Part shown: one piece after another, positions 26,273 to 34,973 of the stretch
Numbering within the stretch: the stretch's first letter is position 1
How the letters are laid out: each line of letters begins with the position of its first letter
From: Haloglomus salinum
Lineage (GTDB): Archaea; Halobacteriota; Halobacteria; Halobacteriales; Haloarculaceae
DNA length: 64,000 bases
Assembly: GCF_024298825.1 (NCBI RefSeq)
Contig: NZ_CP101153.1
Coordinates: forward strand, 1,116,001 to 1,180,000
Direction of reading: 5' to 3'
Program-made: the position numbers and the translations under genes
Notes under the pieces: model-generated
The model's input: only the letters and a program-made list of their open reading frames with translations
What the model was told of the DNA's origin: nothing
The model's database searches: none

Positions 26273-27076
26273 TCAGCCACTCCCGTTCTGCAGGGCCTGA
26301 CTTGCCCAGTCGGGCTGGGACACGGACCGGTCACCGAGCCCGACGGTCCGGTAGCCGACGGAGAACGTGCTGGATTCACCCTGGATATCGTACGTCCCCC
26401 GGGCGACCAGTGCGTGAATCCGGCCCTGCGAGTCGGCCACGAACCGGAGCCGGTAGTCGCGGACGTTCGTCGCGTTGTCTGGGAGGGCGTCGGGGTCCGT
26501 CGGCGGTGTGGTCGTCTCGAAGGTGGCCAGCGTCAGCCCGTCGCGCTCGCTGACGTTCGTGACGGTCGCCGCCGAACCGTTGATGTAGTTCGTCATGATG
26601 CCGCTGATGGTGAGCCCGCCCGTCCCGGCCGACCGGTCACGAACCTGGTAGGTCGTCCGGTCCCCGAGCGTCCCCCGGGAGACCCAGATGGACTCGTTGC
26701 CCCAGTGGTCGAACCGGACACCGCTACCACCTTGCTGATTGACCACCCGGAAGCGGTACGCGCTCGCCCCGGGTTCGGTGATGACCCGTTTCTCCCGGAC
26801 CGATTTCACCGGTTCCCCTCGGTACGAGATGGTCGCGTTCAGCTGGAGCCGGTTCTCGAAGCCCGCAGCCACCAGGCCCCGCTCGTGAGCCGCCAGCAAC
26901 GCCGTCGCGTTCGTCACCTGGCCGTTCTCGACGCCGGGCACCGTGTTCGCCGTGTCGCCGTCGGCCGGCGTCGGCTCGGCGGGAGAGGTCGCGCCGTCAC
27001 CGCCGAACACGCCGCTACAGCCGGCCGTCACCAGCAGGACGGCGAGCGCCACTGTCGCGAGCGGGGACCGTTGCAT
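26273..27076 (-). CDS. Haloarchaeal lipoprotein (DUF7537-like)
   Basis: A 267-residue exported protein. A Sec-type leader ends in the lipobox TAGC (Cys20), followed by a low-complexity linker rich in Ala, Pro and Thr, then a beta-rich domain that begins with NATALLAAHERGLVAAGFENRL (quoted in part: LLAAHERGLV). This design, a lipid anchor and a domain that measures stress on a beta sheet, is widespread in haloarchaea (DUF7537, similar to LolA/LppX-type folds). It may bind lipids or a hydrophobic ligand; this is family-level inference. It stands alone between mfnA and ppsA. Confidence 0.7.
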   Translation of the reverse strand: MQRSPLATVALAVLLVTAGCSGVFGGDGATSPAEPTPADGDTANTVPGVENGQVTNATALLAAHERGLVAAGFENRLQLNATISYRGEPVKSVREKRVITEPGASAYRFRVVNQQGGSGVRFDHWGNESIWVSRGTLGDRTTYQVRDRSAGTGGLTISGIMTNYINGSAATVTNVSERDGLTLATFETTTPPTDPDALPDNATNVRDYRLRFVADSQGRIHALVARGTYDIQGESSTFSVGYRTVGLGDRSVSQPDWASQALQNGSG

Positions 27077-27178
27077 GGCTCCCGGTCGGCGATGGTGCGG
27101 TAAAAGCCTCGTGACTCGTGGTGAACGTTCTGCCCTGCCGACACGTGCCGCACGTGGCCGGAAAGAGCGCGACCCGGA

Positions 27179-29485
27179 TTACCGCACGGAGTCGAGCAGG
27201 AGCTTCTGCTCGACGCGCTTGACCTCGTGCTGGACATCGCGCACCGCGTCGATGTTGGCCGAGATGGACGACACCCCCTCGTTGACGAGGAAGCGCGCCA
27301 TCTCCGGCTTCGAGCCGGCCTGCCCACAGATGGAGGTCGCCACGTCGTGCTCGCGGCAGGTCTCGATGACCTCCCCGATGAGTTCGAGGACTGCGGGGTG
27401 GAGTTCGTCGAACCGGTCGGCGACGTTGCCGTTGTTCCGGTCGACCGCGAGCGTGTACTGGGTCAGGTCGTTCGTCCCGAAGGAGGCGAAGTCGATGCCG
27501 TGCTCGACCATCGACTCGACGGTGAGCGCGGCGGCGGGCGTCTCGATCATCACGCCCCAGTTGCGCTTCTCCCAGTCGATGCCGGCCTCCTCCATCAGGT
27601 TCCGGGCCTGGATGACGTCCTCGGCGTCGTTGACCAGCGGGAGCATCAGCTCGACGTTGTCGTAGCCCATCTCCCAGAGCCGGCGGAACGCCTCCAGCTC
27701 GTGGGCGAACACGTCCGGCCGGTCGAGCGAGCGCCGGACGCCACGATAGCCCAGCATCGGGTTGTGCTCGTGGGGCTCGTCGTCGCCGCCCTCCAGCTGG
27801 CGGAACTCGTCGGTCGGGGCGTCGAGGGTGCGGACCCGGACCGGGCGCGGGTAGAACTCGTCGGCGACACCGCGCACGCCGTTGATTATCTCGTCGATGT
27901 AGGCGTCCTCGCCGTGGTTCTCGATGTAGTGCTCGGGCGTCTCGTTCGTCGAGAGGATCATGTGCTCCATCCGGAGCAGCCCCACGCCGTCGGCGCCGGT
28001 CTGGGCCGCGCGCTCGGCGGCCTCGGGGATGGAGACGTTCACCTTGACCTCCGTCGCGGTCATCGGCTTGACGGGGTTCTGCGGGCGGACCTCCTCCAGG
28101 CGGTCCTCCTTGGTGGTCTCCTCGTCGGCGCTCCCCTCCGTGACGGTCCCCTTGTCCCCGTCGATGGTGATGAGCTGGCCGTCACCCAGCACCTCCGAGC
28201 CGGTACCGGTGCCGACCACGGCGGGAACGCCGAGCTCGCGCGAGACGATGGCGGCGTGAGAGGTCATCCCGCCCTCGTCGGTGACGATGCCGGCGGCGCG
28301 CTTCATCGCGGGCACCATGTCCGGCGTCGTCATCTCGGTGACGATGATGTCGCCCTCGCCGACCTTGTCGAGCCCGTCGAGCTTGCGGACGACGCGGGCC
28401 GCGCCGCTCACGATACCGGGCGAGGCGCCCAGCCCCTTCAGCAGGACGTCGTCGTCCTCGCCGTTCCCACTTCCGTCGCTTACGGCCGCATCAGCGCCTG
28501 CCCCGGCGCTCGCGTCGCTGATGGTCGTGATGGGCCGGGACTGGAGCATGAACACGCCCTCGTCCGTGATGGCCCACTCGACGTCCTGGGGGTCGTCGTA
28601 GTGGTCCTCGGCGCGCTCGCCGATATCGATGAGCAGCTCGATCTCGTTCTCGTCGAGGACCTGCGCCTCACGCAGTTCCTCGTCTACCTCGCGCTCGATG
28701 GTCGACCCCGTCTCGGGGTCCTTCTCCATCATGGTCTTCTTGTCCGCGATAGTGGCGTCGAGCACCTCGCCCGTCTCGCGGTCGATGACGTAGTTGTCGG
28801 GGGAGACCGACCCCGAGACGACGGCCTCGCCGAGCCCCCACGCGGCCTCGATGATGATCTTCGGCTCACCCGTGGAGGGATGCGAGGTGAACATGACGCC
28901 GGACTTCTCGGCGTCGACCATCCGCTGGACGACGACCGCGATGTCGACCTTGTCGTGGGCGAAGCCCTGCTCCTGCCGGTAGTAGATGGCGCGCTGCGTA
29001 AAGAGGGAGGCCCAGCACCGCTTCACGCGGTCGATGAGGTCCTCACCGGTGATGTTGAGGAAGGTCTCCTGCTGGCCGGCGAAGGAGGCGTCCGGGAGGT
29101 CCTCGGCGGTCGCCGAGGACCGCACCGCGACGAACGCCTCGCCGTCGTCGAGGGCGGCGTACGCATCGAGGATGCCCTGGCGCATCTCCTCGGGCATCTC
29201 CGTCTCGAGGATGAGCTCTTTGGCGTGGGCCTCGGCCTCGGCGAGCGCGGTCGAGTCCTCGGCGTCCACGTCGACGGCCTCGAACAGTTCCTCGTCGATA
29301 CCCGTGGACTCGATGAACTCGCGATAGCTGCCCGCGGTCACCACGAACCCCGGCGGGACGGGGAGGCCGGCAGCGGTCATCTCCCCGAGAGAGGCGCCCT
29401 TGCCGCCGACCAGATCGAGGTCGTCTGACCCGATCTCGTCCAGCCAGAGGACGAACTCGTTCGCACCCGAATCCGGTGTAGCCAT
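27179..29485 (-). CDS. ppsA: Phosphoenolpyruvate synthase
   Basis: Converts pyruvate, ATP and water to phosphoenolpyruvate, AMP and phosphate, the gateway to gluconeogenesis. The 768 residues include the N-terminal ATP-grasp domain (GGKGASLGEMTAAGLPVPPG near 28-47), the swivelling phospho-histidine domain with GGMTSHAAIV (His410), and the C-terminal PEP-binding barrel with the catalytic cysteine in SICGQAGS. An acidic insertion near residues 330-345 is a haloarchaeal feature. The upstream gap has TATA-like sequences. The gene is monocistronic. Confidence 0.95.
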   Translation of the reverse strand: MATPDSGANEFVLWLDEIGSDDLDLVGGKGASLGEMTAAGLPVPPGFVVTAGSYREFIESTGIDEELFEAVDVDAEDSTALAEAEAHAKELILETEMPEEMRQGILDAYAALDDGEAFVAVRSSATAEDLPDASFAGQQETFLNITGEDLIDRVKRCWASLFTQRAIYYRQEQGFAHDKVDIAVVVQRMVDAEKSGVMFTSHPSTGEPKIIIEAAWGLGEAVVSGSVSPDNYVIDRETGEVLDATIADKKTMMEKDPETGSTIEREVDEELREAQVLDENEIELLIDIGERAEDHYDDPQDVEWAITDEGVFMLQSRPITTISDASAGAGADAAVSDGSGNGEDDDVLLKGLGASPGIVSGAARVVRKLDGLDKVGEGDIIVTEMTTPDMVPAMKRAAGIVTDEGGMTSHAAIVSRELGVPAVVGTGTGSEVLGDGQLITIDGDKGTVTEGSADEETTKEDRLEEVRPQNPVKPMTATEVKVNVSIPEAAERAAQTGADGVGLLRMEHMILSTNETPEHYIENHGEDAYIDEIINGVRGVADEFYPRPVRVRTLDAPTDEFRQLEGGDDEPHEHNPMLGYRGVRRSLDRPDVFAHELEAFRRLWEMGYDNVELMLPLVNDAEDVIQARNLMEEAGIDWEKRNWGVMIETPAAALTVESMVEHGIDFASFGTNDLTQYTLAVDRNNGNVADRFDELHPAVLELIGEVIETCREHDVATSICGQAGSKPEMARFLVNEGVSSISANIDAVRDVQHEVKRVEQKLLLDSVR

Positions 29486-29783
29486 TTGGTCGTTATCTTG
29501 CCAGCCCCGGTGATAGGTGCTTCGTTACTCGCCGGTGACCGAGGTCGGCCGAGAGCGCCGAATATCGCCGCCTCGGTGGGCGAAGCACCGAGAATCTTTG
29601 GACGGGAAGGACTGTCCGTAGCCACTCGCGGTCAGGGGTGTCGACGCGGCCGCTAGGCCCCAGATAACAAAGGTCACTCCCGGCCGACCCTTGATGTTCG
29701 GACACCTGTTCCCCGAGGGCCGGCCGCCTGCCCCCTGCAGCAGGGACATCGACGTGACCGTCCTGTCGGTGGCTCTTGGCTAC

Positions 29784-29942
29784 TCAGCGCAGAATCGTGG
29801 GCATGCCGATGCCTGTCGCGGACAGCACGACGAACGACACGAGGAGATAGACGAGTAACACCAGCACGTTGCGCTTGTGCGTTCCAGGGGCCATCCCCGG
29901 GACGAGGGCAGCGATGGATGGATTGGGAATCCGGAGGAGCAT
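29784..29942 (-). CDS. Small membrane protein at the end of the SipW cluster
   Basis: A 52-residue protein. A short N-terminus with NPSIAALVPGMAPGTHKRNV precedes one long hydrophobic segment (about 29-48). ATG 29942 lies only 7 bp after the stop of the preceding gene, so it is probably the last cistron of the cluster. It is weakly charged at both ends. It might be an anchor or accessory for the signal peptidase; no motif says so. Confidence 0.5.
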   Translation of the reverse strand: MLLRIPNPSIAALVPGMAPGTHKRNVLVLLVYLLVSFVVLSATGIGMPTILR

Positions 29943-29949
29943 CCGGCGA

Positions 29950-30336
29950 TCAGCCCGATTCGGTGATCTGCTCGCCACCGTCGGGGGACTCCGGCATCGG
30001 TGTCGGCGAGTCGGTGGCCGTGGGGGTCGGGGTCGAAGCCGTGCCGGTCTTCGTCTCGGTGTCGCCTGTCACGGTGCCCGTCTCGGTCGCCGGCGATTCC
30101 GGGGGTGGAGTCGGAGTCGGAGCGGTGATGGAGGAACCCTTACCGCCCGACTCCTCGGCGAACACCGAGACGCCGGAAGTACCGCTGTTGCCGCCGCCGG
30201 ACCCCCCGAGCGCGGACGCGTCGATGGTGACCGACACCTCCTCCTCATCGGTGAACGCGGCGTAGGTGTGTCCGCCAGCGATGCTCAGCCCGAACACCAG
30301 CACGACCACCAGGACGGCCCTTCGGCGGTCAGTCAT
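29950..30336 (-). CDS. SipW-type leader protein with Thr/Pro-rich tail
   Basis: A 128-residue exported protein. After a basic start (MTDRRR) a hydrophobic leader ends in TYAAFTDEEEV, the same pattern (small residue, then F-S/T/G-D-T/E-E) that marks cleavage in TasA/camelysin family proteins. The mature part is short: a beta stretch followed by Gly/Ser and then a tail rich in Pro, Thr and Glu (about 70-125), probably glycosylated or disordered. It overlaps the signal peptidase gene by 8 bp (30329-30336), so it is part of the operon. Possibly a minor fibre subunit or anchor. Confidence 0.7.
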   Translation of the reverse strand: MTDRRRAVLVVVLVFGLSIAGGHTYAAFTDEEEVSVTIDASALGGSGGGNSGTSGVSVFAEESGGKGSSITAPTPTPPPESPATETGTVTGDTETKTGTASTPTPTATDSPTPMPESPDGGEQITESG

Positions 30337-31780
30337 CCGAACCACCCCCGCGGACGGCGGATAGTCGCCGATAGACGAATCGAGTCGGCTCTACGACCGC
30401 GTACCCGACGTAGTAGAGCAGGACGAACGGGACCGCGATCAGCGGGTTCTTCGACGGGGGCTGTGCCCCCCCGCGGCCCGTCTCCTCCGTCTCGGCTGTC
30501 GGAGTACTATCGGCGGGTCCGTCCACGGGCGGACCCGATAGCGAATCCAGGTCGACAGGTACGATAGCCGGTTCCAGCTGGTCGGGCGTGACGACTGGTG
30601 CCGGAGCAGGGGCCGACTCCGCCTCGGAGACTGCCGGTTCGGTGGTCCCGGTCGGCGACCGGGGCACGACCACATCGGCGCCGTCTCGGCCGGGAGCCGC
30701 CTCTCCGGGCACCGCTCCATCGAGCGGTTCCCCGAAGACGGGGCCGTCGGTCCCCGTCCGGAGAGTTCCGGCGCCTCGCACGGCAGCTCGCTCGGTCCCG
30801 CCATCGTGGACCGCCTCGTGACGACGCTCTGATGTCCTCGCGGCGGTGGCGGGGACGGTCGCCGGAGCATCGGCGCCCGACCGCGTTTCCGTCTCGGGTG
30901 GTGAGCCCCCGAACAGGTACATCGCCCCGACGAGGACGAGCGTCGCGCCAACGGTCGTGGCGCCCGTCACGGCCCAGACCTCCAGGGTCGCGTAGGCCAC
31001 CCACACGGCGTACGCCGTGAACAGGAACAGGACTCCGACCGTCAGCCGGAGGTCCATCGGGGTCAGCGTGAACCCGCCGTCCTCGTTCGCCGCGTCGGCG
31101 GGCGCGGCGTCCCCGTCGGCTGTCGCCGCCGTGGTTCCGGTCGTCGCTATGGGGTCGGGCTCGGTGGACGCACCCGGTTCGGGGTCGCCCGGCTCCTCGC
31201 TGGCGCCGTCCCCGCCGCGACTGGACCGCACGAGCACGTACGCCTCCGAGAGTACCAGCAACACCAGCGGCGCGACGAGGAGCGTGAGGATTCCCGTGGT
31301 GGTCCCGGCGAACTGGATGACGTAGCCGACCAGCGGGATGACGAACAGGTGGCCCCCGACGGTCGGCACCACACCGCGGACCTGGTCGGCAGTCACCAGT
31401 GCCGGGTCGGGGTCCTCGTTCGCGTCCCCCGCGGTCCGGAACGCGAGCCCCTGCTCGGTCTCGACCACCTCGATGACCCGGTGGGTCGTCGGTCGCGTCT
31501 CGCCCGCCGCCGCGAAGGTCACCACGTCGCCCGCCGAGATGGTCGACGGCGGCGCCGCGTCGACGACGATGACATCGCCCGCACTCATCGCCGGCTCCAT
31601 GCTCCCCGAGAGCACGACGTAGCTCGCGTCGGCGCCGACGACGCCCGGCACTGCGTAGACGACGAACGGCAGGACGAGGGCGACGACGAGGAGTGTCCCC
31701 ACCACCGACAGTAGCCGCCGCCAGGGTACTGATCCGAGCACGTCGTCGCCGCCGTCACGTTCGAGTTCGGTGTCTGTCAT
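30329..31780 (-). CDS. Signal peptidase I, SipW/ER type, with a long C-terminal extension
   Basis: A 483-residue membrane peptidase that should cut the leaders of the adjacent TasA-like proteins. The catalytic core is at residues about 20-150: a helix, then SGSMEP with nucleophile Ser60, GDVIVVD, His100 in THRVIEV and Asp119/Asp123 in FRTAGDANEDPD. A His in place of Lys marks the ER/SipW type. After a second helix (about 165-190) the protein goes on for nearly 300 residues with two more helices, a Pro/Thr/Glu-rich stretch and a final helix (PLIAVPFVLLYYVGY). Ordinary SipW has about 190 residues, so the extension is unusual. Its start overlaps the previous gene in an ATGA. Confidence 0.88.
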   Translation of the reverse strand: MTDTELERDGGDDVLGSVPWRRLLSVVGTLLVVALVLPFVVYAVPGVVGADASYVVLSGSMEPAMSAGDVIVVDAAPPSTISAGDVVTFAAAGETRPTTHRVIEVVETEQGLAFRTAGDANEDPDPALVTADQVRGVVPTVGGHLFVIPLVGYVIQFAGTTTGILTLLVAPLVLLVLSEAYVLVRSSRGGDGASEEPGDPEPGASTEPDPIATTGTTAATADGDAAPADAANEDGGFTLTPMDLRLTVGVLFLFTAYAVWVAYATLEVWAVTGATTVGATLVLVGAMYLFGGSPPETETRSGADAPATVPATAARTSERRHEAVHDGGTERAAVRGAGTLRTGTDGPVFGEPLDGAVPGEAAPGRDGADVVVPRSPTGTTEPAVSEAESAPAPAPVVTPDQLEPAIVPVDLDSLSGPPVDGPADSTPTAETEETGRGGAQPPSKNPLIAVPFVLLYYVGYAVVEPTRFVYRRLSAVRGGGSDD

Positions 31781-32763
31781 TCTTCGCACCCCTTCGATTC
31801 CGGCGTCTGGAACGTTCTCTCGTACTTCAGCCCGCACATGCCGGGGCACGGTTCCGAGTTTGTCCGGCCGCTGCCGGGAAACGAGTTGCCGCTCTTGTCG
31901 TAGGTCGTCCCGCCCGTCGCCGTGGTGAAGGTGCCCGACGTACCTGGGTCGGTGAAGACCCGAATCTCGGGGCCGTACTTCAGCACCACGGTCTCCAGCG
32001 TCGACGGTGCGCTCGTCAGGTCGAGGGTGTCCCCGCTCACGGTGAACACCAGGTCGCCGTCCGTCAGGGTCTCTCCGTCCGCCGCGCAGAACGCGACCCA
32101 GCTGATATCCTTCCCCGACGACACGGGACACGACAGCGGCTCGTACGGGTTCGTCGGTGCGTCGTTGTTGCGACACTGCTCGGCGAAGAACTCCAGGTCG
32201 AAGTCCGTCTCGTCGAACTCCGCGGAGTCCTCGGTGTACTCCCACCCGACGAGGAGGTATCGAGTCGTGTCCGCGTCCAGACATCCGTCGTCGCCGAACT
32301 GGAGCTTCGTTCCCGGCTGTTCGGCGAGGTCACGGAGGGTCCGGCCGTCGATGGCCACTCCGTCGGCGTCCAGGACGTGGTCGCCTGGCGTCCCCTGTGC
32401 GTCGGCGTAGCGGACGGAGAGTTCCAGCGCGTCGGCGAGCCCGGCTGCGGATTCGGGCGGACAGGTCGGCTGGAACCAGACGTGCGCCGGGTTGTTCTCC
32501 GAACCCGGGAGCGAGATATCCAGAAGCTCCTGTCCGCTCGTGTTGCCCGTCTCGAGCTTCGCAGTCAGGTTCTCGCCGTCGGTGTTGTTCCAGGCGACAT
32601 CCAGCTCTAACGAGCCGCTCTCGAACAGGCCACTGAAGGACTCCTCGTCCCGGAGGAGCGCCGCGCTCCCGACGCCGCCGACGACCCCGAGCCCGCCCGC
32701 CCCAGCCGCGGCTGCCAGTACCTTCCGGCGGGCGATTCCCCGGTCGCCGTCATCGTTGGTCAT
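31777..32763 (-). CDS. SipW-dependent TasA-like exported protein
   Basis: A 328-residue exported protein. The leader IARRKVLAAAAGAG resembles a Tat/SipW signal and ends with the cleavage-type motif ALLRDEESF. The mature part is a beta-rich camelysin/TasA-like domain with the conserved DLEFFAEQCRNND motif seen in the other members here, and five or more cysteines near the C-terminus (CPGMCGLKYE). ATG 32763 replaces an upstream ATG at 32817, which would add a hydrophilic stretch before the leader. It overlaps the signal peptidase by 4 bp (ATGA), so both are made together. Confidence 0.78.
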   Translation of the reverse strand: MTNDDGDRGIARRKVLAAAAGAGGLGVVGGVGSAALLRDEESFSGLFESGSLELDVAWNNTDGENLTAKLETGNTSGQELLDISLPGSENNPAHVWFQPTCPPESAAGLADALELSVRYADAQGTPGDHVLDADGVAIDGRTLRDLAEQPGTKLQFGDDGCLDADTTRYLLVGWEYTEDSAEFDETDFDLEFFAEQCRNNDAPTNPYEPLSCPVSSGKDISWVAFCAADGETLTDGDLVFTVSGDTLDLTSAPSTLETVVLKYGPEIRVFTDPGTSGTFTTATGGTTYDKSGNSFPGSGRTNSEPCPGMCGLKYERTFQTPESKGCEE

Positions 32764-33073
32764 CTTGTCCCCCCTCCGAGCGTCGGACCCCCCGGTCGTT
32801 CGGCTCTGCCGTGTCATGCGATGACCAATAGCATAAACCCCCTGAAAAGTAATTCATCAGACAGGTCGACCGCCCGAGCCGACTCTCGACCCTCTGGGCG
32901 TCTCTCGGCATGGAGGACCTGTTGCTCCGGCAGGGGTACTGCGCGCTCGACGGGTGCGGTCCCGCCGGGCATCGTCCGCCAGCCGATTCGTGTGTCATGT
33001 GTTGTGCCTCGTTCGAGGCCCACCGGCGGAGTCGAACCGCCGAGATGCCGAGCGTGGGTTGCGTTAAGCGTAC
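32764..33073. other. 310-bp gap with probable internal promoter and repeat copy A
   Basis: Two short overlapping minus-strand frames (32750-32998 and 32814-33023) show no protein-like composition and are not called. On the minus strand a TATA-like TTTATGC near 32833-32839 precedes the exported protein gene at 32763 by about 70 bp, so that gene and the signal peptidase may have their own promoter. The repeat copy A lies at the far end, near the next gene. Confidence 0.5.
33019..33059. repeat. T-arm-like repeat, copy A
   Basis: A 41-bp element beginning 14 bp after the stop of the beta-helix gene (minus strand). The core GGCGGTTCGACTCCGCC folds as a 5-bp stem with a 7-nt loop, identical in form to a tRNA T-arm. 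Flanking CCCA and TGGG can pair to enclose it. This copy differs from B and C at several positions in the middle. Confidence 0.7.
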
Positions 33074-34876
33074 CTACTGCGGGACGATTGCCTGGAGATA
33101 TGCCCCGAACGGCCCGCCCGACGTCACCGCCACGTCGTAGGAGTTGTCGGCGATGAACGTCCCGATTGGTGCGTTCCCGGTCTGATCGCCGAGGTAGAGC
33201 GGCGGGACGCTCGGGTTGTTGGTGTTGTTGACGCTGTTGTCGATGTTGCTGATGCTGTTCTCGAGCAGGGTCAGCTCCGTCGCAGCCCCCTTCAACTCAA
33301 CTCCGATATTGATATTGTTGATGGTATTGTTGCGGGCCAGGTAGTTCGGCCCGGTCGCATCAACGGCGCATCCAACGCCAAGATACTGAGTACTATCACT
33401 GGCGAGAACCGATGAGATATCGTTGTCGACGATGTCGACGTTCTTTGGGTCGACACCATGGTTACCGGTCCCGCGAATTATCACACCGAACGCATAGGAA
33501 TTGACCGGATTTCCGGACGTATCCACGCCTATCTCCTCAATTGTGTTACCCTTGACCGTCGCCCCATCCACGTTCCCCTGGATGCTGACTCCGGTCGAAC
33601 CACCAGAGACGGAGTTGTAGACGTTCCGGACCGTATTGTCCCGAACGGTCACGTTGTTGATTGTATCCGAAGGGGAGTTATCTTGACCGCCGAACACGTT
33701 GATTCCGTCCGTGCCGAAGAACCCGCTCGAACCGGGAGCACGACGAAAGTTCTCCACGATATTATTGACGATTGTCACGTCGTCCGGGCTGGGACTGACC
33801 CTGATTGCTTCGTCTTCCCCAGCGGTTGAAGTCGCATCCGGCGGCGAGACGGTGAACCCACAGAGGGTCGCCCCGTCCGCGCTCACGACGACCTGGTCGG
33901 TGATGGTCGTCGCGGCCGGGTCCCGCGAGAACAGCAGGAGGTCCGGCACGTCGACCGTCACCTGCTCAGCGTACGTCCCGGGTTTGACCATGATGACATC
34001 GCCGGGGGAGGCGGCGTCGATGGCAGCCTGGATGGAGTCGCCCGAGGAAACCACCGCGTCGACGAACGGGTTGGCCGGGTCGGGGTTGTTCCGCGCCTGC
34101 TGGGCGACGAACTGGAAGCTGAACTCGATGGCGTCGGACTGGATCTCGTTGCCGACGTCCGTCGGCACCTCCCACTCGATGCAGAGACACGGCCCCTGCT
34201 GGTCGTCGGCGCCGCTGGAGCCGGGATACGGCGTCGCCGAACCGTCGTCGTTCACCGGCTCGTCCCCGTCGAGCGGGAAGCCGGTCTCTAGCTCCTTCGA
34301 AAGGTCGGCCAGCGTGTAGTCGTCAGGATTGTTCAGCTCTCGGGGGTTGCTGCAGACCACCTGATCGCCGTCGAGACTCGCGCTCTCGGCATACGAGACC
34401 GTCACATCCATCGCACAGCTCAGATCGCCAGCGCCCGCGCCGTCGTTCGTCCCGTTCAGGCTGCCGCCGGGCGTGGCGTCGACGCCACCCTCCGGCTCGG
34501 TCTGTCCGTTCTCGTAGTCGGTCACACCGTCGGAACCGACCCAGAGCCACCCGGGATTCGTGACGAGCTTCGGGCAGAACACGAGCGTCCCGCTGTCGCC
34601 CGGCTTCACGTCCGAGACGGTGTAGTCGTACACCGTTGTCCCGTCGCCGTTGACCTCGCCGCTCTGGCTACTGGAGCCGAACGACCCCTGGTCCGTACTG
34701 GTGTAGTAGTCGACCACGAGGTCGAGCGTCCCCGCCTGCAAGATGTTGTCGTCGAACGATTCGGTGTCGCTGAACAGGGCGCTCGTGCCCAGTCCAGCGC
34801 CCGCTCCAGCGGCGCCCACCGTAGCGAGCCCCGCGAGTGCCTTCCGCCGCGTGAGTTCGAAGTCCCGGTCTGTCAT
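33074..34876 (-). CDS. SipW-dependent protein with a TasA-like domain and a parallel beta-helix
   Basis: A 600-residue exported protein. The leader LTRRKALAGLATVGAAGAG ends with ALFSDTESF and is nearly the same as that of the gene at 36707-37612. Residues about 35-280 form a camelysin-type beta domain ending with QFVAQQARNNPDPANPF. Residues about 290-600 form a right-handed beta-helix (pectin-lyase-like): it opens GDSIQAAIDAASPGDVIMV, the standard cap, followed by many NN-I and N-T-I turns. Such helices bind or cut polysaccharide. The combination suggests a fibre protein with a carbohydrate-binding or lyase head. No catalytic residues can be assigned. Confidence 0.78.
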   Translation of the reverse strand: MTDRDFELTRRKALAGLATVGAAGAGAGLGTSALFSDTESFDDNILQAGTLDLVVDYYTSTDQGSFGSSSQSGEVNGDGTTVYDYTVSDVKPGDSGTLVFCPKLVTNPGWLWVGSDGVTDYENGQTEPEGGVDATPGGSLNGTNDGAGAGDLSCAMDVTVSYAESASLDGDQVVCSNPRELNNPDDYTLADLSKELETGFPLDGDEPVNDDGSATPYPGSSGADDQQGPCLCIEWEVPTDVGNEIQSDAIEFSFQFVAQQARNNPDPANPFVDAVVSSGDSIQAAIDAASPGDVIMVKPGTYAEQVTVDVPDLLLFSRDPAATTITDQVVVSADGATLCGFTVSPPDATSTAGEDEAIRVSPSPDDVTIVNNIVENFRRAPGSSGFFGTDGINVFGGQDNSPSDTINNVTVRDNTVRNVYNSVSGGSTGVSIQGNVDGATVKGNTIEEIGVDTSGNPVNSYAFGVIIRGTGNHGVDPKNVDIVDNDISSVLASDSTQYLGVGCAVDATGPNYLARNNTINNINIGVELKGAATELTLLENSISNIDNSVNNTNNPSVPPLYLGDQTGNAPIGTFIADNSYDVAVTSGGPFGAYLQAIVPQ

Positions 34877-34899
34877 GATTACCCCCCAGTCGGGAGAGG

Positions 34900-34941
34900 C
34901 CCACCGGCGGAGTCGAACCGCCGTGATGCACCAGCGTGGGT
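34900..34941. repeat. T-arm-like repeat, copy B
   Basis: A 42-bp element, identical to copy C at 41 of 42 positions. It starts about 33 bp after the stop of the vWA gene and ends about 23 bp before the ATG of the beta-helix gene, both on the minus strand. A second small hairpin (TGC-TGGT-GCA type) lies beside the T-arm-like stem. No coding frame runs through it. Confidence 0.75.
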
Positions 34942-34973
34942 GGGTCGCGGATGAGGGGACGTTCGGCTCGGAG

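Noticed and set aside
27227-29428. A 733-codon open frame on the plus strand
   Set aside because: Antisense of ppsA, which has all the expected PEP synthase motifs. The opposite frame has none.
29525-29749. Short minus-strand gene upstream of ppsA
   Set aside because: Composition is not protein-like, and the region is better explained as the ppsA promoter area.
32814-33023. Small gene in the gap before the SipW-type exported protein
   Set aside because: Two overlapping frames with low-complexity content; no homology or start signal supports either.
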